Assembly: GCF_004216755.1 (NCBI RefSeq)
Contig: NZ_SGWZ01000006.1
Span: forward strand, 91,993-155,992
Direction of reading: 5' to 3'
Length of the DNA: 64,000 bases
Source of the DNA: Kerstersia gyiorum
GTDB taxonomy: Bacteria > Pseudomonadota > Gammaproteobacteria > Burkholderiales > Burkholderiaceae_B
A program made the position numbers and the translations under genes. The notes under the pieces were generated by a model. It searched no databases. It saw nothing but the letters and a program-made list of their open reading frames with translations, and was not told the origin of the DNA. Shown piece after piece: positions 1-8,044 of this stretch; within the stretch, counting starts at the first letter, position 1, and every line of letters begins with the position of its first letter.

Positions 1-722
1 AAGCCGCCATCAGCAGTACGGTACTTCGCCAGCGTATCGAACACGACCTTGAAATTGGCATCAGTCTTGGCCAGGAAAGCCGCATCTTCCTTGGCAACCA
101 GCGGACGCAGCAGGTCCACGATCTTGTAGGCGCCTTCGAAATTGGCCTGGAAGTCCCACAGGTCAGTCTGGCTATAACGGTTTTCCTCTCCGGAAATCTT
201 GGTGGCCGCCACTTCTTCCATCAGCGCCGCCGCGCCGCCCACGACTTTTTCCGGCGGGAAGGTCAGGTCGACCAGGCGTTGTTCCAGCGCTTCGACATCG
301 GCTTGCAGCTTGGCGGCGACCGGTGCCAGGCCAGCGGCCGATTGCTGTGACCACAGACCGTATTCGATGCGGTGGAAGCCACCGAATGCCGGGTCCTGTT
401 CCTCCTTTTCGTGGTCGTCGGCGCGCGAGTCAATGGCGAAATCCAGGTCGCTGAACAGTTCGGCAACCGGCTCGATCTTCTCGTAGTAAGTACGCGTCGG
501 GGCATACAGCGCCTTGGCCTTCTCGACATCACCACTCTTGACCGCGTCCGTAAACGCCTTGGTCTGCTTGACGAGGTCGCCGGCATTTTCGATGACGTAC
601 AGCTTGTACTCGGCCACCGGCTGCACCAGTTGCAGCGGCGCCACTTCGGCGCTGGCGCCCAGGGATGTCAGGCCGGCCACACCGGCCACGCATGCGGAAA
701 TGAAAAAACGTCGGTAGTTCAT
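1..722 (-). CDS. efeO: EfeO/EfeM-type periplasmic iron-uptake protein (imelysin/M75 domain), 3' end cut by window edge
   Basis: Reading leftwards from an ATG at 722, the frame stays open to the window edge, so the C-terminus is missing. Residues 1-25 form a cleavable signal peptide ending in GASA, and the mature protein starts directly in the M75/imelysin helical domain. An HRIE sequence at about residues 117-120 fits the HxxE motif of this family. E. coli EfeO carries a cupredoxin domain before M75; here it is absent, which makes this an EfeM-like form. The missing cupredoxin sits instead on the permease two genes upstream. The order efeU-efeB-efeO on one strand indicates that it delivers iron to the Ftr1-type permease. 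Family assignment is firm; the exact division of labour is inferred. Confidence 0.9.
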   Translation of the reverse strand, partial: MNYRRFFISACVAGVAGLTSLGASAEVAPLQLVQPVAEYKLYVIENAGDLVKQTKAFTDAVKSGDVEKAKALYAPTRTYYEKIEPVAELFSDLDFAIDSRADDHEKEEQDPAFGGFHRIEYGLWSQQSAAGLAPVAAKLQADVEALEQRLVDLTFPPEKVVGGAAALMEEVAATKISGEENRYSQTDLWDFQANFEGAYKIVDLLRPLVAKEDAAFLAKTDANFKVVFDTLAKYRTADGG

Positions 723-769
723 GGGTTGCGACCCCTTTTGGTTTCAATGGAAAGAAAACAGGACACCAG

Positions 770-805
770 GGCTGCCTGCCACGTATTGCCATGTGGCAGG
801 CAGCC
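770..805 (-). other. Perfect 13-bp hairpin between efeB and efeO
   Basis: Inverted repeat with arms GGCTGCCTGCCAC (770-782) and GTGGCAGGCAGCC (793-805) around a 10-base loop. It lies in the 119-base gap between two co-directional genes. In the minus-strand transcript it is followed by CTGGTGTCCTGTTTTC, a weak T-rich tail. It could be a leaky terminator or an mRNA-stabilising stem that sets different EfeB and EfeO levels; the sequence alone does not say which. Confidence 0.6.
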
Positions 806-841
806 GGATACAGGCCATGCCAGGCGCGGGCCTCCTCCACC

Positions 842-2188
842 TCATGCGCCAGCCTCCAGCAGGCTGCGGCCCAGCCAGTCGCCCGGCTCCGTCACGCCGG
901 GCAGAACGAAGAAGAAGCCGCCGCCGATGGGCTTGATGTATTCCTCCAGCGGCTCGCCATCAAGGCGCCGCTGCACGGCCAGGAAGCCTTGCTCCAGGTT
1001 GGACTGGAAACAGATGAACAACAACCCCATGTCCAGCTGGCCGGAACGGGTCACACCGTTGGAGTAGTTGTAGCCACGGCGCAGCATCAGATTGCCCTGC
1101 CCGGCATGGGCGCGGGTTGCGGGATTGGCCAGGCGAATATGCGCATCCAACGGCGTCCGCTCGCCGTCGGGATCGTGCCGGTAATCCGGTGAACCGAATT
1201 CCGATGCGCCCGCCGCTGCGTCGAGCGGCGCGCCGCTGTCGCGCCGGCGGCCGATGATGGCCTCCTGTTCGCCCAGCGGGGTGCGGTCCCAGCGCTCCAC
1301 GAAATTGCGGATGATGCGCACCGCCATATAGCTGCCACCTACGGCCCAGACCGGCTCGCCCTGGCCGGCCTGCACCCAGACCACGCGCTCCATCTCTGAC
1401 GCATCCCCGGCGCCCGGATTGGCCGAACCATCCCGGAAGCCCAGAAAGTTGCGGGCGCTGGCCGGCTCGGTATGCCCAGGGTCCGGCACCGTAGGCGCCA
1501 CGCTGCCCTCCTGTTTCCAGGACAACACCAGCAGGTCGGGCATGTTCTTGATGATGTCGCGCAGGGCGTGAATGATGGTGTCGGGCGTATTCGCGCAAAT
1601 CTGCAGCGCCAGGTCGCCATGGCACAGGCTGGCATTGAGGGCATCATTGGGATGACGCGCCATGCGTTGCAGATGCCGGGGCTTGGCAGCGGCCAGCCCG
1701 TAGCGCTCATCGAATAGCGAATCCCCGACCGCCACGGTGATCGTCAGGGCATCCGGCCGTATCACTGGCCCGAGGATGCCCGAATCCGCAGGCGGCAGGC
1801 GCGTGTTCAGCGCTGGCGGCACGCCTCCCTGCGTCAGGAAGGCGATGCGTTCACTCAGCGTGCGAAACAGGCGCGCCAGCTCGGTGCGATCCTCTGCCAG
1901 CACATGGAATGCGGCCACCATGCCGGCCAGTGGACGAGGCGTGGCGATGCCCGCTTGATGCGGACCGCGCCAGTCATGGCGCTGCGCAAAGGCATCCGCG
2001 TCGTGCGGGTTCGCATGGGCGGTGGTACCGCCGGACTGCGCCGCCGCAAAAGCCGGCGCCGCCGAACCTGCCACACCCGCCATCCCCGCCAGCCCCAGGC
2101 GGCGCAGCATGTCCCGCCGTCCCGGCGCGCTGGGCGAGCCCCCTTCCGGCTGCCGGTCGTCCTGTTTGCAACCTCCGTGATCACTCAT
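842..2188 (-). CDS. efeB: EfeB: Tat-exported DyP-type haem peroxidase/deferrochelatase
   Basis: A 448-residue protein. A twin-arginine signal at residues 24-40 (RRDMLRRLGLAG) ends near AAPAFA, so the protein is exported folded to the periplasm. Dye-decolorizing peroxidase landmarks are visible: GFRDG at 250-254 (distal Asp), DAHIRLANP at about 348-356 (proximal His) and LRRGYNY at about 369-375 (distal Arg region). Homologous EfeB proteins act with EfeU and EfeO in ferrous iron uptake, probably oxidising Fe(II), and a haem iron-releasing activity has also been proposed. The start codon overlaps the efeU stop by one base (TAATG), so the two are translationally coupled. Confidence 0.95.
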   Translation of the reverse strand: MSDHGGCKQDDRQPEGGSPSAPGRRDMLRRLGLAGMAGVAGSAAPAFAAAQSGGTTAHANPHDADAFAQRHDWRGPHQAGIATPRPLAGMVAAFHVLAEDRTELARLFRTLSERIAFLTQGGVPPALNTRLPPADSGILGPVIRPDALTITVAVGDSLFDERYGLAAAKPRHLQRMARHPNDALNASLCHGDLALQICANTPDTIIHALRDIIKNMPDLLVLSWKQEGSVAPTVPDPGHTEPASARNFLGFRDGSANPGAGDASEMERVVWVQAGQGEPVWAVGGSYMAVRIIRNFVERWDRTPLGEQEAIIGRRRDSGAPLDAAAGASEFGSPDYRHDPDGERTPLDAHIRLANPATRAHAGQGNLMLRRGYNYSNGVTRSGQLDMGLLFICFQSNLEQGFLAVQRRLDGEPLEEYIKPIGGGFFFVLPGVTEPGDWLGRSLLEAGA

Positions 2189-4182
2189 TACTGCTCTTCC
2201 TCCAGGCCCAGGGATGTCGCCGCCCTGGTCAATTGCTCAGTCGCCGCACGCATGAAACCGCCAGCGCGCGACAAAGCCAGCGTATCGGGTGCATCCAGGC
2301 TGATGCCGCGGCACTGGCCCGCATCGCACAAGGCTTCCCCAGCCTCTTCGAAGGCCCGTTTCAAGGCCATTCCCTGCTCGGGATCGGCGTCCGCCAGCAA
2401 GGGCAGCAACAAGGTGGCAACCCGCTGCCCGCCTGCATACGCCCCCTGCAGCGGCACCCAGGCCGACGCGTTTTCCGCCATATCGGCCCAGGCACGCAAA
2501 TCGGCTGCAGTGCGCCGCACCAGACGCGCCGGGGTCGCCTCAAGCCCGGCAGCTTGCGATTGCAAAGCCGCCAGCGCCTGTTCCAGCGGCGGCAGCAGTG
2601 CCGCCGCCCCGGGAGACGCCGCTTCATCACGCAAGCGCGACATCAGGCCGGCAAAACCCGTATCCGCATCCAGGCCCGGCTCCAGTACGGCATCAATCCC
2701 GGCAAACTGCGCCACCAGCGGCCGCAGATGCGCATAGGCCGCGCGCGCCGTGGCGGCATGTTGCAACGCCATGGCCGCATCGCCACCGGCCAGCGCCTCG
2801 CCGGCCGCCGCCAGTTCGCGCTGCGCCTGGCGCAGCGACAGGCGCTGGAACACCTGGTACTCGGCCAGCATGCCCACGTACTGCACCAACTCCGGCCGGG
2901 CTGCCGCCGCGCGTGACGCCTCGGACGGCACCACGACCAGCGTGCCCCTGGGGTTGCTAAGCAGGCCGCAAGTCATTTGATAGCTACCCGGCTTGAGCCG
3001 CGTCCGAAGTGTCTGTGTAAAGCCCGGCGCAATGTTCTCGCGCTCGTCCACGACCATCACACCATCCAGGATTTCCCACTCCAGCGCACGCGCGGTCTGG
3101 TTGATGATGGTGAACGTGGTCAGCCCGGCGGGAACTTCGACGGTATTGGGCGTGCATTCGCGCCCGGCGATGGTAATGGTGACTTGCGTACCCTGGGGCG
3201 CAGCCGGCCGCGCCCGTACCGCGAGGGTAGCGGCATAGAACGCCGCGCCGCTGGCCAGCACCAGCAAGGCGCCCAGGATGATCCAGGGCCGCCATGCCGG
3301 CAGATTGCCCGCCACGGGTACGCTTGCATTGACGGCCGGCTGCATGGCGTCCCCCGGCGCCGCTACCGGTGCAGCGGCGGGACGGGCAACCGGCCGCAGG
3401 AACAGCCACAGCGCCACCACCAGATACACGACATAGACCAGCACTTCGCTCAATACAGGAGCAGACAGATAGCCCAGGACGCCCGCCAGAATGGTGCCCA
3501 GCGGGCTGTCCATGGGCAGCCACTCGCCAATATCGAACAGCACCTGCTGGCCAATATTCCACACGCCTGCCTCGTGGAACTTGCGCAGCGAACCCGCCAG
3601 CAGCCCCGCCGCCACCACCAGGACGAAAAGCCCCGTATAGCGGAAAAAGCGACGTAAATTCAGCCGTAACCCGCCCGCATAGATTCCCCAGCCCAGGACG
3701 ACCGATACCAGGATGCCGGCCAACGCGCCGACCGGCGCCTGCCAATCCTGGCTTTGCTGGAACACGGCCAGCAGGAAGAACACCGATTCCAGGCCTTCCC
3801 GGGCCACGGCCAGAAAGACCATTCCCACCAACGCCCAGCCGCCCATGCCCCGGGCCACGGCATGCTCCACCGAGGACTCCAGGCCGCGCTTGACGGCGGC
3901 AGCGGCATTGCGCATCCAGAACACCATGCCAGTCAGCACGCCGACAGCAATCAGGCCCACGCAGCCTTCGAACAGTTCCTGCTGTTTCTGCGGGAACTCG
4001 GCGGCCGCCCACTGCAGGCCAGCGCCTGCCAGCAAAGAGAGTGCCACTGCCAGCAAGATGCCCAGCAGTACCGCGGGCAATAGGGCGCGCCGACCCGTGT
4101 GATGCAGATAATTGGCGACGATGCCAACGATCAGCGCCGCCTCCAGGCCTTCGCGCAGCATAATGAGAAAAGGGACCAGCAT
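2188..4182 (-). CDS. efeU: EfeU fusion: Ftr1 iron permease + cupredoxin + helical imelysin-like tail
   Basis: A 664-residue protein, far longer than the roughly 275 residues of E. coli EfeU. Residues 1-265 are the Ftr1 permease, with the two iron-binding REGLE motifs at 10-14 and 128-132 and about seven hydrophobic helices. A further membrane segment at about 298-322 leads into a periplasmic cupredoxin-like domain (about 330-420, with Cys, Met and His-poor beta segments such as AGRECTPNTVEVPAG). Residues 430-664 are helical and Ala/Leu-rich, with a distant look of the M75/EfeO helical domain. The protein probably imports iron and carries its own periplasmic iron- or copper-binding module, compensating for the cupredoxin-less EfeO in the same operon. 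First gene of the operon. Confidence 0.92.
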   Translation of the reverse strand: MLVPFLIMLREGLEAALIVGIVANYLHHTGRRALLPAVLLGILLAVALSLLAGAGLQWAAAEFPQKQQELFEGCVGLIAVGVLTGMVFWMRNAAAAVKRGLESSVEHAVARGMGGWALVGMVFLAVAREGLESVFFLLAVFQQSQDWQAPVGALAGILVSVVLGWGIYAGGLRLNLRRFFRYTGLFVLVVAAGLLAGSLRKFHEAGVWNIGQQVLFDIGEWLPMDSPLGTILAGVLGYLSAPVLSEVLVYVVYLVVALWLFLRPVARPAAAPVAAPGDAMQPAVNASVPVAGNLPAWRPWIILGALLVLASGAAFYAATLAVRARPAAPQGTQVTITIAGRECTPNTVEVPAGLTTFTIINQTARALEWEILDGVMVVDERENIAPGFTQTLRTRLKPGSYQMTCGLLSNPRGTLVVVPSEASRAAAARPELVQYVGMLAEYQVFQRLSLRQAQRELAAAGEALAGGDAAMALQHAATARAAYAHLRPLVAQFAGIDAVLEPGLDADTGFAGLMSRLRDEAASPGAAALLPPLEQALAALQSQAAGLEATPARLVRRTAADLRAWADMAENASAWVPLQGAYAGGQRVATLLLPLLADADPEQGMALKRAFEEAGEALCDAGQCRGISLDAPDTLALSRAGGFMRAATEQLTRAATSLGLEEEQ

Positions 4183-4208
4183 CAGGCAATCCTTACATAC
4201 ACCTTAAA

Positions 4209-4227
4209 GCAAATGAAAAACATTCGC
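4209..4227. promoter_or_regulatory. Candidate Fur box in front of efeUBO
   Basis: GCAAATGAAAAACATTCGC is a near-perfect 19-bp inverted repeat that agrees with the classical Fur consensus at 13 of 19 positions by my count. It lies 26 bases upstream of the efeU start, where a repressor would block transcription. Iron repression of efe operons by Fur is established in other proteobacteria; binding here is inferred. Confidence 0.6.
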
Positions 4228-4387
4228 TTTTGATGGCAACATTATGCCCCTTCCCGCTCCTGGCCCCGCCTTCCCCAGTCTTTTTTTCTGCGTTGTTTTT
4301 GTAAAAAATCAATCCGGCCGCACCTGGCGGCATGGCTGCGCGGCCACTTGCCGCAGACACTGGCACGCCCCCTTGGCCGCAGACGCA

Positions 4388-4414
4388 AAAAAGCGGGCAT
4401 GAAGCCCGCTTTTT
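4388..4414 (-). terminator. Rho-independent terminator after the small basic gene
   Basis: The stem AAAAAGCGGGC / GCCCGCTTTTT with a 5-base loop ATGAA is perfect, with A/T tracts on both sides, so it can act in both directions. It lies 52 bases beyond the stop of the 42-residue gene and upstream of the efeU promoter, separating the two transcription units. Confidence 0.88.
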
Positions 4415-4465
4415 CAGGTGTCGTCCGCTTGCCGTAGCAGTGGACAACCAGGCAGAAGCCGTCGA

Positions 4466-4594
4466 TTAGACGCGCTTCACCTTTTCCAGCATCTTGAACA
4501 CGCTCTTGGGCGACTTGATGAAAAGACGCTTGAAAGCCTTGCCCAGGCAACGACGCTCCAGGGTGTTGCGGCGTACGCGTTTACGTTCTGCCAT
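4466..4594 (-). CDS. Small highly basic 42-residue protein, unknown function
   Basis: A 43-codon frame starting MAERKRVRRNTLERR and ending KMLEKVKRV, with a CGGAG ribosome-binding site 8 bases before the ATG and a strong terminator just after the stop. This is the full set of signals expected of a real monocistronic small gene. About one third of residues are Lys or Arg and there is no membrane segment or Cys pair, so a nucleic-acid- or ribosome-binding role is plausible. I do not recognise the family; it is not L34 (RpmH) or another ribosomal protein I know. Confidence 0.7.
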   Translation of the reverse strand: MAERKRVRRNTLERRCLGKAFKRLFIKSPKSVFKMLEKVKRV

Positions 4595-4820
4595 GATAGA
4601 AACTCCGGTAGTAAGCAGTCAGCCTCTCCCGGCCCAGGCTTGCGCCCTTGGCAGTTCAAGGCAAAAGAAAAATCGACACGGCAGCCCCCGCGCATCCGAA
4701 CAATCCAGATTCGACGGACGGCAACCGGCAACCAAACCAGGCCCATTTCCAGGGCTAATCTGGCATTTTATCGTCAAATGGGGGCTGCTGACAAATATGC
4801 GGCCCGGCAGCAACATATAT

Positions 4821-4856
4821 CCCGACGCTGCATGCCGGCTTCAGCGCAGCGTCGGG
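4821..4856 (-). terminator. Hairpin overlapping the end of the XRE-cupin gene
   Basis: Arms CCCGACGCTGC (4821-4831) and GCAGCGTCGGG (4846-4856) pair perfectly over 11 bp; the loop contains the TGA stop codon of the regulator. In the minus-strand RNA it is followed by ATATATGTTG rather than a clean U tract, so this is a likely but non-canonical terminator. Confidence 0.45.
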
Positions 4857-5464
4857 TGCGAACAGACCCACAATATCGTGGCATCTGCATCCCCGCTGGA
4901 GACGCAGACGTGCCCCATCGTGCTGTCGAAATAACAGGAATCCCCGGCCTGCAGCGTCAGCGGCGCATAACTGTCGGTATGCAGCACCACACAGCCGTCC
5001 AGCACGTAGATGAATTCCTCGCCATCGTGCCGCAACAGTTCCGGGAATTCGGCCGAATCCCGCGCCTTGATGGTAGTCAGCAAGGGGATGAAGCGCTTGT
5101 CCGCGAGGTCGGCATTGAGAATTTCGTAGATGTACTGGGGGGCATCATGAATGACGCCCTGGCCCCGGTAGGTCACGCTGCGCCGACCCGGCCGGGTCGT
5201 CTCCTGCCCGGCCAGCTCGCTGCTGAACAGCTCGCTGACATTCACCGCCAGCCCGTTGGCCAGCGCGGCGATTTTCTCGTAGGTGGGGGACAACTGCCCG
5301 TTTTCTATTTTCGACAGGGCCGAGATCGAAATTCCAGAGCGCTCGCTGAGCTGCTGCAGCGTCAGCTTGGCCGACCGGCGCAGGCTGCGCAGCTTGCCTG
5401 CCAGGACACTGATTTCCGGCTCCTGACGGAAAACAGGGGCGACATTCTTGTTCTGTAAAGCCAT
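4841..5464 (-). CDS. XRE-family regulator with C-terminal cupin sensor domain
   Basis: A 207-residue protein starting MALQNKNV. An HTH_XRE domain spans about residues 23-77 (LRSLRRSAKLTLQQLSERSG, then ISALSKIENG). A cupin domain at about 125-200 carries HDGEEFIYVLDG and the glycine-rich turn before CYFDSTMGH. Such XRE-cupin proteins (PuuR-like) usually sense a small amine or amino acid and repress neighbouring catabolic genes. An upstream in-frame extension to 5599 exists, but it would run through the operator-like repeats and lacks a ribosome-binding site. The gene is divergent from the cyclodeaminase/DadA pair, its probable target. Confidence 0.88.
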   Translation of the reverse strand: MALQNKNVAPVFRQEPEISVLAGKLRSLRRSAKLTLQQLSERSGISISALSKIENGQLSPTYEKIAALANGLAVNVSELFSSELAGQETTRPGRRSVTYRGQGVIHDAPQYIYEILNADLADKRFIPLLTTIKARDSAEFPELLRHDGEEFIYVLDGCVVLHTDSYAPLTLQAGDSCYFDSTMGHVCVSSGDADATILWVCSHPTLR

Positions 5465-5530
5465 CTCACTCACCCGAAGTATGCAGCCCAGGCGCACACA
5501 GGAACCCATGGGAAAACCCCTATATGGTTT

Positions 5531-5565
5531 TTTCCGATACGAAAATATATTTCTGATACGAAAAT
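5531..5565. promoter_or_regulatory. Tandem operator-like repeats in divergent promoter region
   Basis: Two copies of TTTCYGATACGAAAAT occur at 5531-5546 and 5550-5565, with starts 19 bp apart (about two helical turns). Each contains an imperfect inverted repeat TTTC...GAAA. The A+T-rich block lies between the XRE-cupin start (5464) and the cyclodeaminase start (5602), so these are the best candidates for the regulator's binding sites and the -10 regions. Confidence 0.6.
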
Positions 5566-5601
5566 TTAAATGCGCCCAAAGCGCATTGAACCGCGTCAAC
5601 G

Positions 5602-6564
5602 ATGGTAGATCACGTGCAAACCTTAAATCAAGCCCAGACTCTTCAACACCTGCCTTTCCCGGGCCTGATTGATGCCATCGAGCAGATGTTCATCGAAGGA
5701 TGCACGGTTCCCCTGCGCCACAACCATAGCGTCGAAGGTGCCGATGGCGACAACGGCGGGATCATGTTGCTGATGCCCGCATGGCAAAGCGGCAAGCGCC
5801 TGGGCATCAAGACCGTCTCCATCTTCCCCGGCAACCAGGCAAAAGGCCTGCCCGGCCTGCATTCGGTCTTCATCCTGTATGACGCCGCCACCGGCAAGCC
5901 GCTGTCCATCCTCGACGGTGACGTCATCACCTCGCGCCGCACTGCCGCCGCGTCCGCCCTGGCGGCGCGCTGGCTCAGCCGCCCCGATGCCCACCGCCTG
6001 CTGGTCGTAGGCGCGGGCCGCGTGGCCAGCCTGCTCGCCGACGCCTACCGCTGCGTACGTCCCATAGATACCGTACAGGTCTGGGACATCAACGCCGAGG
6101 CCGCCGCCCGCCTGGTCAGCCAGCTCGAAGCCAGCGGCCTGCGGGCCAGCGTCGCCACCGACCTGGAAAGTGCGGTGCGGGAAGCCGACATCGTCACTTG
6201 CGCCACCCTGTCCAATGCGCCACTCATTCACGGCGCCTGGCTGCAACCCGGCACGCACCTGGACCTCATCGGCAGCTTCACGCCCACCATGATCGAAAGC
6301 GATCCGGAATGCTTCCGTCACGCCACCACCTTCGTCGATACGCCTGAAGCGCTGATGAAGGCCGGCGACCTGCTCGAAGCCATCAAGGCCGGCACGCTCA
6401 AGCCCGAAGCCGTGGCAGCCAACCTGGAAGAACTGTGCCGCGGCCAGCATCCCGGCCGCCGCGATGCCCAGGAAATCACCGTATACAAGGCTGTCGGCAC
6501 CGCGTTGGAAGACATCGCCGCCGCCTCCCTCGCATTTGACTCCTACATGCGGGAAGCACGCTGA
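5602..6564 (+). CDS. Ornithine cyclodeaminase/mu-crystallin family reductase
   Basis: A 320-residue NAD(P)-dependent protein with the family pattern: substrate-site segment GIKTVSIFPGN (about 73-83), GDVITSRRTAAASALAA (about 111-127), Rossmann loop VVGAGRVAS (about 139-147) and DLIGSFTPTM near 224-233. The family includes ornithine cyclodeaminase, alanine dehydrogenase and 1-pyrroline-2-carboxylate/1-piperideine-2-carboxylate reductase. The adjacent downstream DadA-like flavoprotein makes a cyclic-imine reductase acting on the product of D-proline or a related D-amino acid the more likely role. This substrate is inferred, not shown. Confidence 0.85.
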   Translation: MVDHVQTLNQAQTLQHLPFPGLIDAIEQMFIEGCTVPLRHNHSVEGADGDNGGIMLLMPAWQSGKRLGIKTVSIFPGNQAKGLPGLHSVFILYDAATGKPLSILDGDVITSRRTAAASALAARWLSRPDAHRLLVVGAGRVASLLADAYRCVRPIDTVQVWDINAEAAARLVSQLEASGLRASVATDLESAVREADIVTCATLSNAPLIHGAWLQPGTHLDLIGSFTPTMIESDPECFRHATTFVDTPEALMKAGDLLEAIKAGTLKPEAVAANLEELCRGQHPGRRDAQEITVYKAVGTALEDIAAASLAFDSYMREAR

Positions 6565-6642
6565 TACAGCGGTTTTCCTTCCTGTACGCCCTGCCTGGCG
6601 CCGGCCATCCCTTACACTCCGGCGCTTTCTTCGGAAGCATGT

Positions 6643-7908
6643 ATGAAAAATGACAAGACCTGCATCATCGTCGGTGCCGGGATGCTCGGCCTGTGCTCCG
6701 CGCTGGAGTTCCTCAAGCGCGGCTACCAGGTCACCCTGGTCGACCAGGACGAGCCCGGCCTGGGCGCCACCTTCGGCAATGCCGGTTTCATCGCCACCGA
6801 ACTGGTGGACCCGCTTTCTACCTGGAGCACCATCAAGAGCGCTCCGGCCCTGCTGATGCGCCGCCATGGCGCACTGGCCGTGCCAGCCGCCAACCTGGGC
6901 AACAGTCTGCCCTGGATGACGCGCTTCGCACTGGCAGCCCGCCCGGCCCAGGTGGCCCATGCCCGTTCGGCGCTGGCCTGGATCAACCGCCAGGCCGTAC
7001 CGGCCTGGCAACGCATTCTGGCCGACGAAAACCTGGCCGGGCATCTGGTGGCTTCGCATTATCTGCGCGTCTGGGAAAACGCCTCGGGACAGGCGGCCGC
7101 AGCGCAGGAAGCCGAGTTCTACCAGAAATGGGGCATAGAGGCCCGGCTGATCGGCAAGGAAGAAACCGCCAGCGTGGAGCCGGCTTTGCGCGAAACCATC
7201 AATCATGCGGTCGTACTGCCCCATGCCCATCGCCTGCAGGACCCCTACTGGCTGGCCCAGGCGCTGTTCGCGGCCTTCCGCCAGCGTGGCGGCAACTTCA
7301 TCAAGCATGCCGTCAGCCGCATACGCGCCGAAAACGGCCAGGTCCGAGTCAGCGCTGGACAGGACATTCTGGCCGGGCAGGCCCTGGTATGCGCCGGTGC
7401 CTACAGCGCCCGCCTGCTGCGCCAGTTCGGCGTCAGCATTCCCCTGATGGCCGAACGCGGCTACCACCTGCACCTGCCTGAAACACGAGACCTGCTGCAG
7501 GGGCCGATCTGCTCGGCAGACCGCAATGTCTTCATCAGCCAACTCGACAGCGGCCTGCGCATCGTGGGTTTCAGCGAACTGGGCGGCGTGGACCTGCCGC
7601 CCCAGCCGGCCCGCTTCGATTCGCTGCGCCATCACCTGGGCGGCATTCTGCCCCAGACCCGCACCGCGCTACCCGCCGCCGACGAATGGATGGGCCGACG
7701 CCCGACGTTGCCCGATTCGCTGCCGGTCATCGACACGCACCCGCACCACCCCAATATCGGTTTTGCCTTCGGCCACCAGCACATGGGCATCACGCTGGCC
7801 GCCATCTCCGCTCAGCTCATCAGCCAGAAGATGAGCGCCGGCACCTCTCCCAAGGAGCTTTCCCCCTACGCCGTCACCCGCTTCAAGATGGCCGGCAGCT
7901 TCTCCTGA
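6643..7908 (+). CDS. DadA-like FAD-dependent D-amino-acid dehydrogenase/oxidoreductase
   Basis: A 421-residue DAO-fold protein. The N-terminal dinucleotide loop IIVGAGMLGLCSALEF is followed by the typical DQDEPGLGATFGNAGFI segment. The C-terminal GRRPTLPDSLPVID and FGHQHMGITLAA are the FAD-closing motifs of the DadA/D-hydroxyproline dehydrogenase group. It sits 78 bases after the cyclodeaminase-family gene on the same strand, so they are probably co-transcribed. The pair could oxidise a D-amino acid to an imine and reduce a cyclic imine to the L-form. Confidence 0.85.
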   Translation: MKNDKTCIIVGAGMLGLCSALEFLKRGYQVTLVDQDEPGLGATFGNAGFIATELVDPLSTWSTIKSAPALLMRRHGALAVPAANLGNSLPWMTRFALAARPAQVAHARSALAWINRQAVPAWQRILADENLAGHLVASHYLRVWENASGQAAAAQEAEFYQKWGIEARLIGKEETASVEPALRETINHAVVLPHAHRLQDPYWLAQALFAAFRQRGGNFIKHAVSRIRAENGQVRVSAGQDILAGQALVCAGAYSARLLRQFGVSIPLMAERGYHLHLPETRDLLQGPICSADRNVFISQLDSGLRIVGFSELGGVDLPPQPARFDSLRHHLGGILPQTRTALPAADEWMGRRPTLPDSLPVIDTHPHHPNIGFAFGHQHMGITLAAISAQLISQKMSAGTSPKELSPYAVTRFKMAGSFS

Positions 7909-8001
7909 AGCGCCCTGCCACAGCGGCATTCCCGTCTTTCAAACCGCAAGCTTGCTGCACACCAGTCGCTGAGTCCGGCTCCGGCACTGCCCGCCGTATC
8001 C

Positions 8002-8020
8002 GGCCGCTCATGCGGCCTTT
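8002..8020 (+). terminator. Weak hairpin upstream of brnQ
   Basis: Stem GGCCGC/GCGGCC with loop TCAT, followed by only three T residues. It lies between the DadA-like gene and brnQ and may partially separate them. Confidence 0.35.
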
Positions 8021-8044
8021 CCAATAAAAACAGGTACACCGAAC

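Noticed and set aside
5465..5599. N-terminal extension of the XRE-cupin regulator
   Set aside because: It would place coding sequence over the twin repeats and has no ribosome-binding site.
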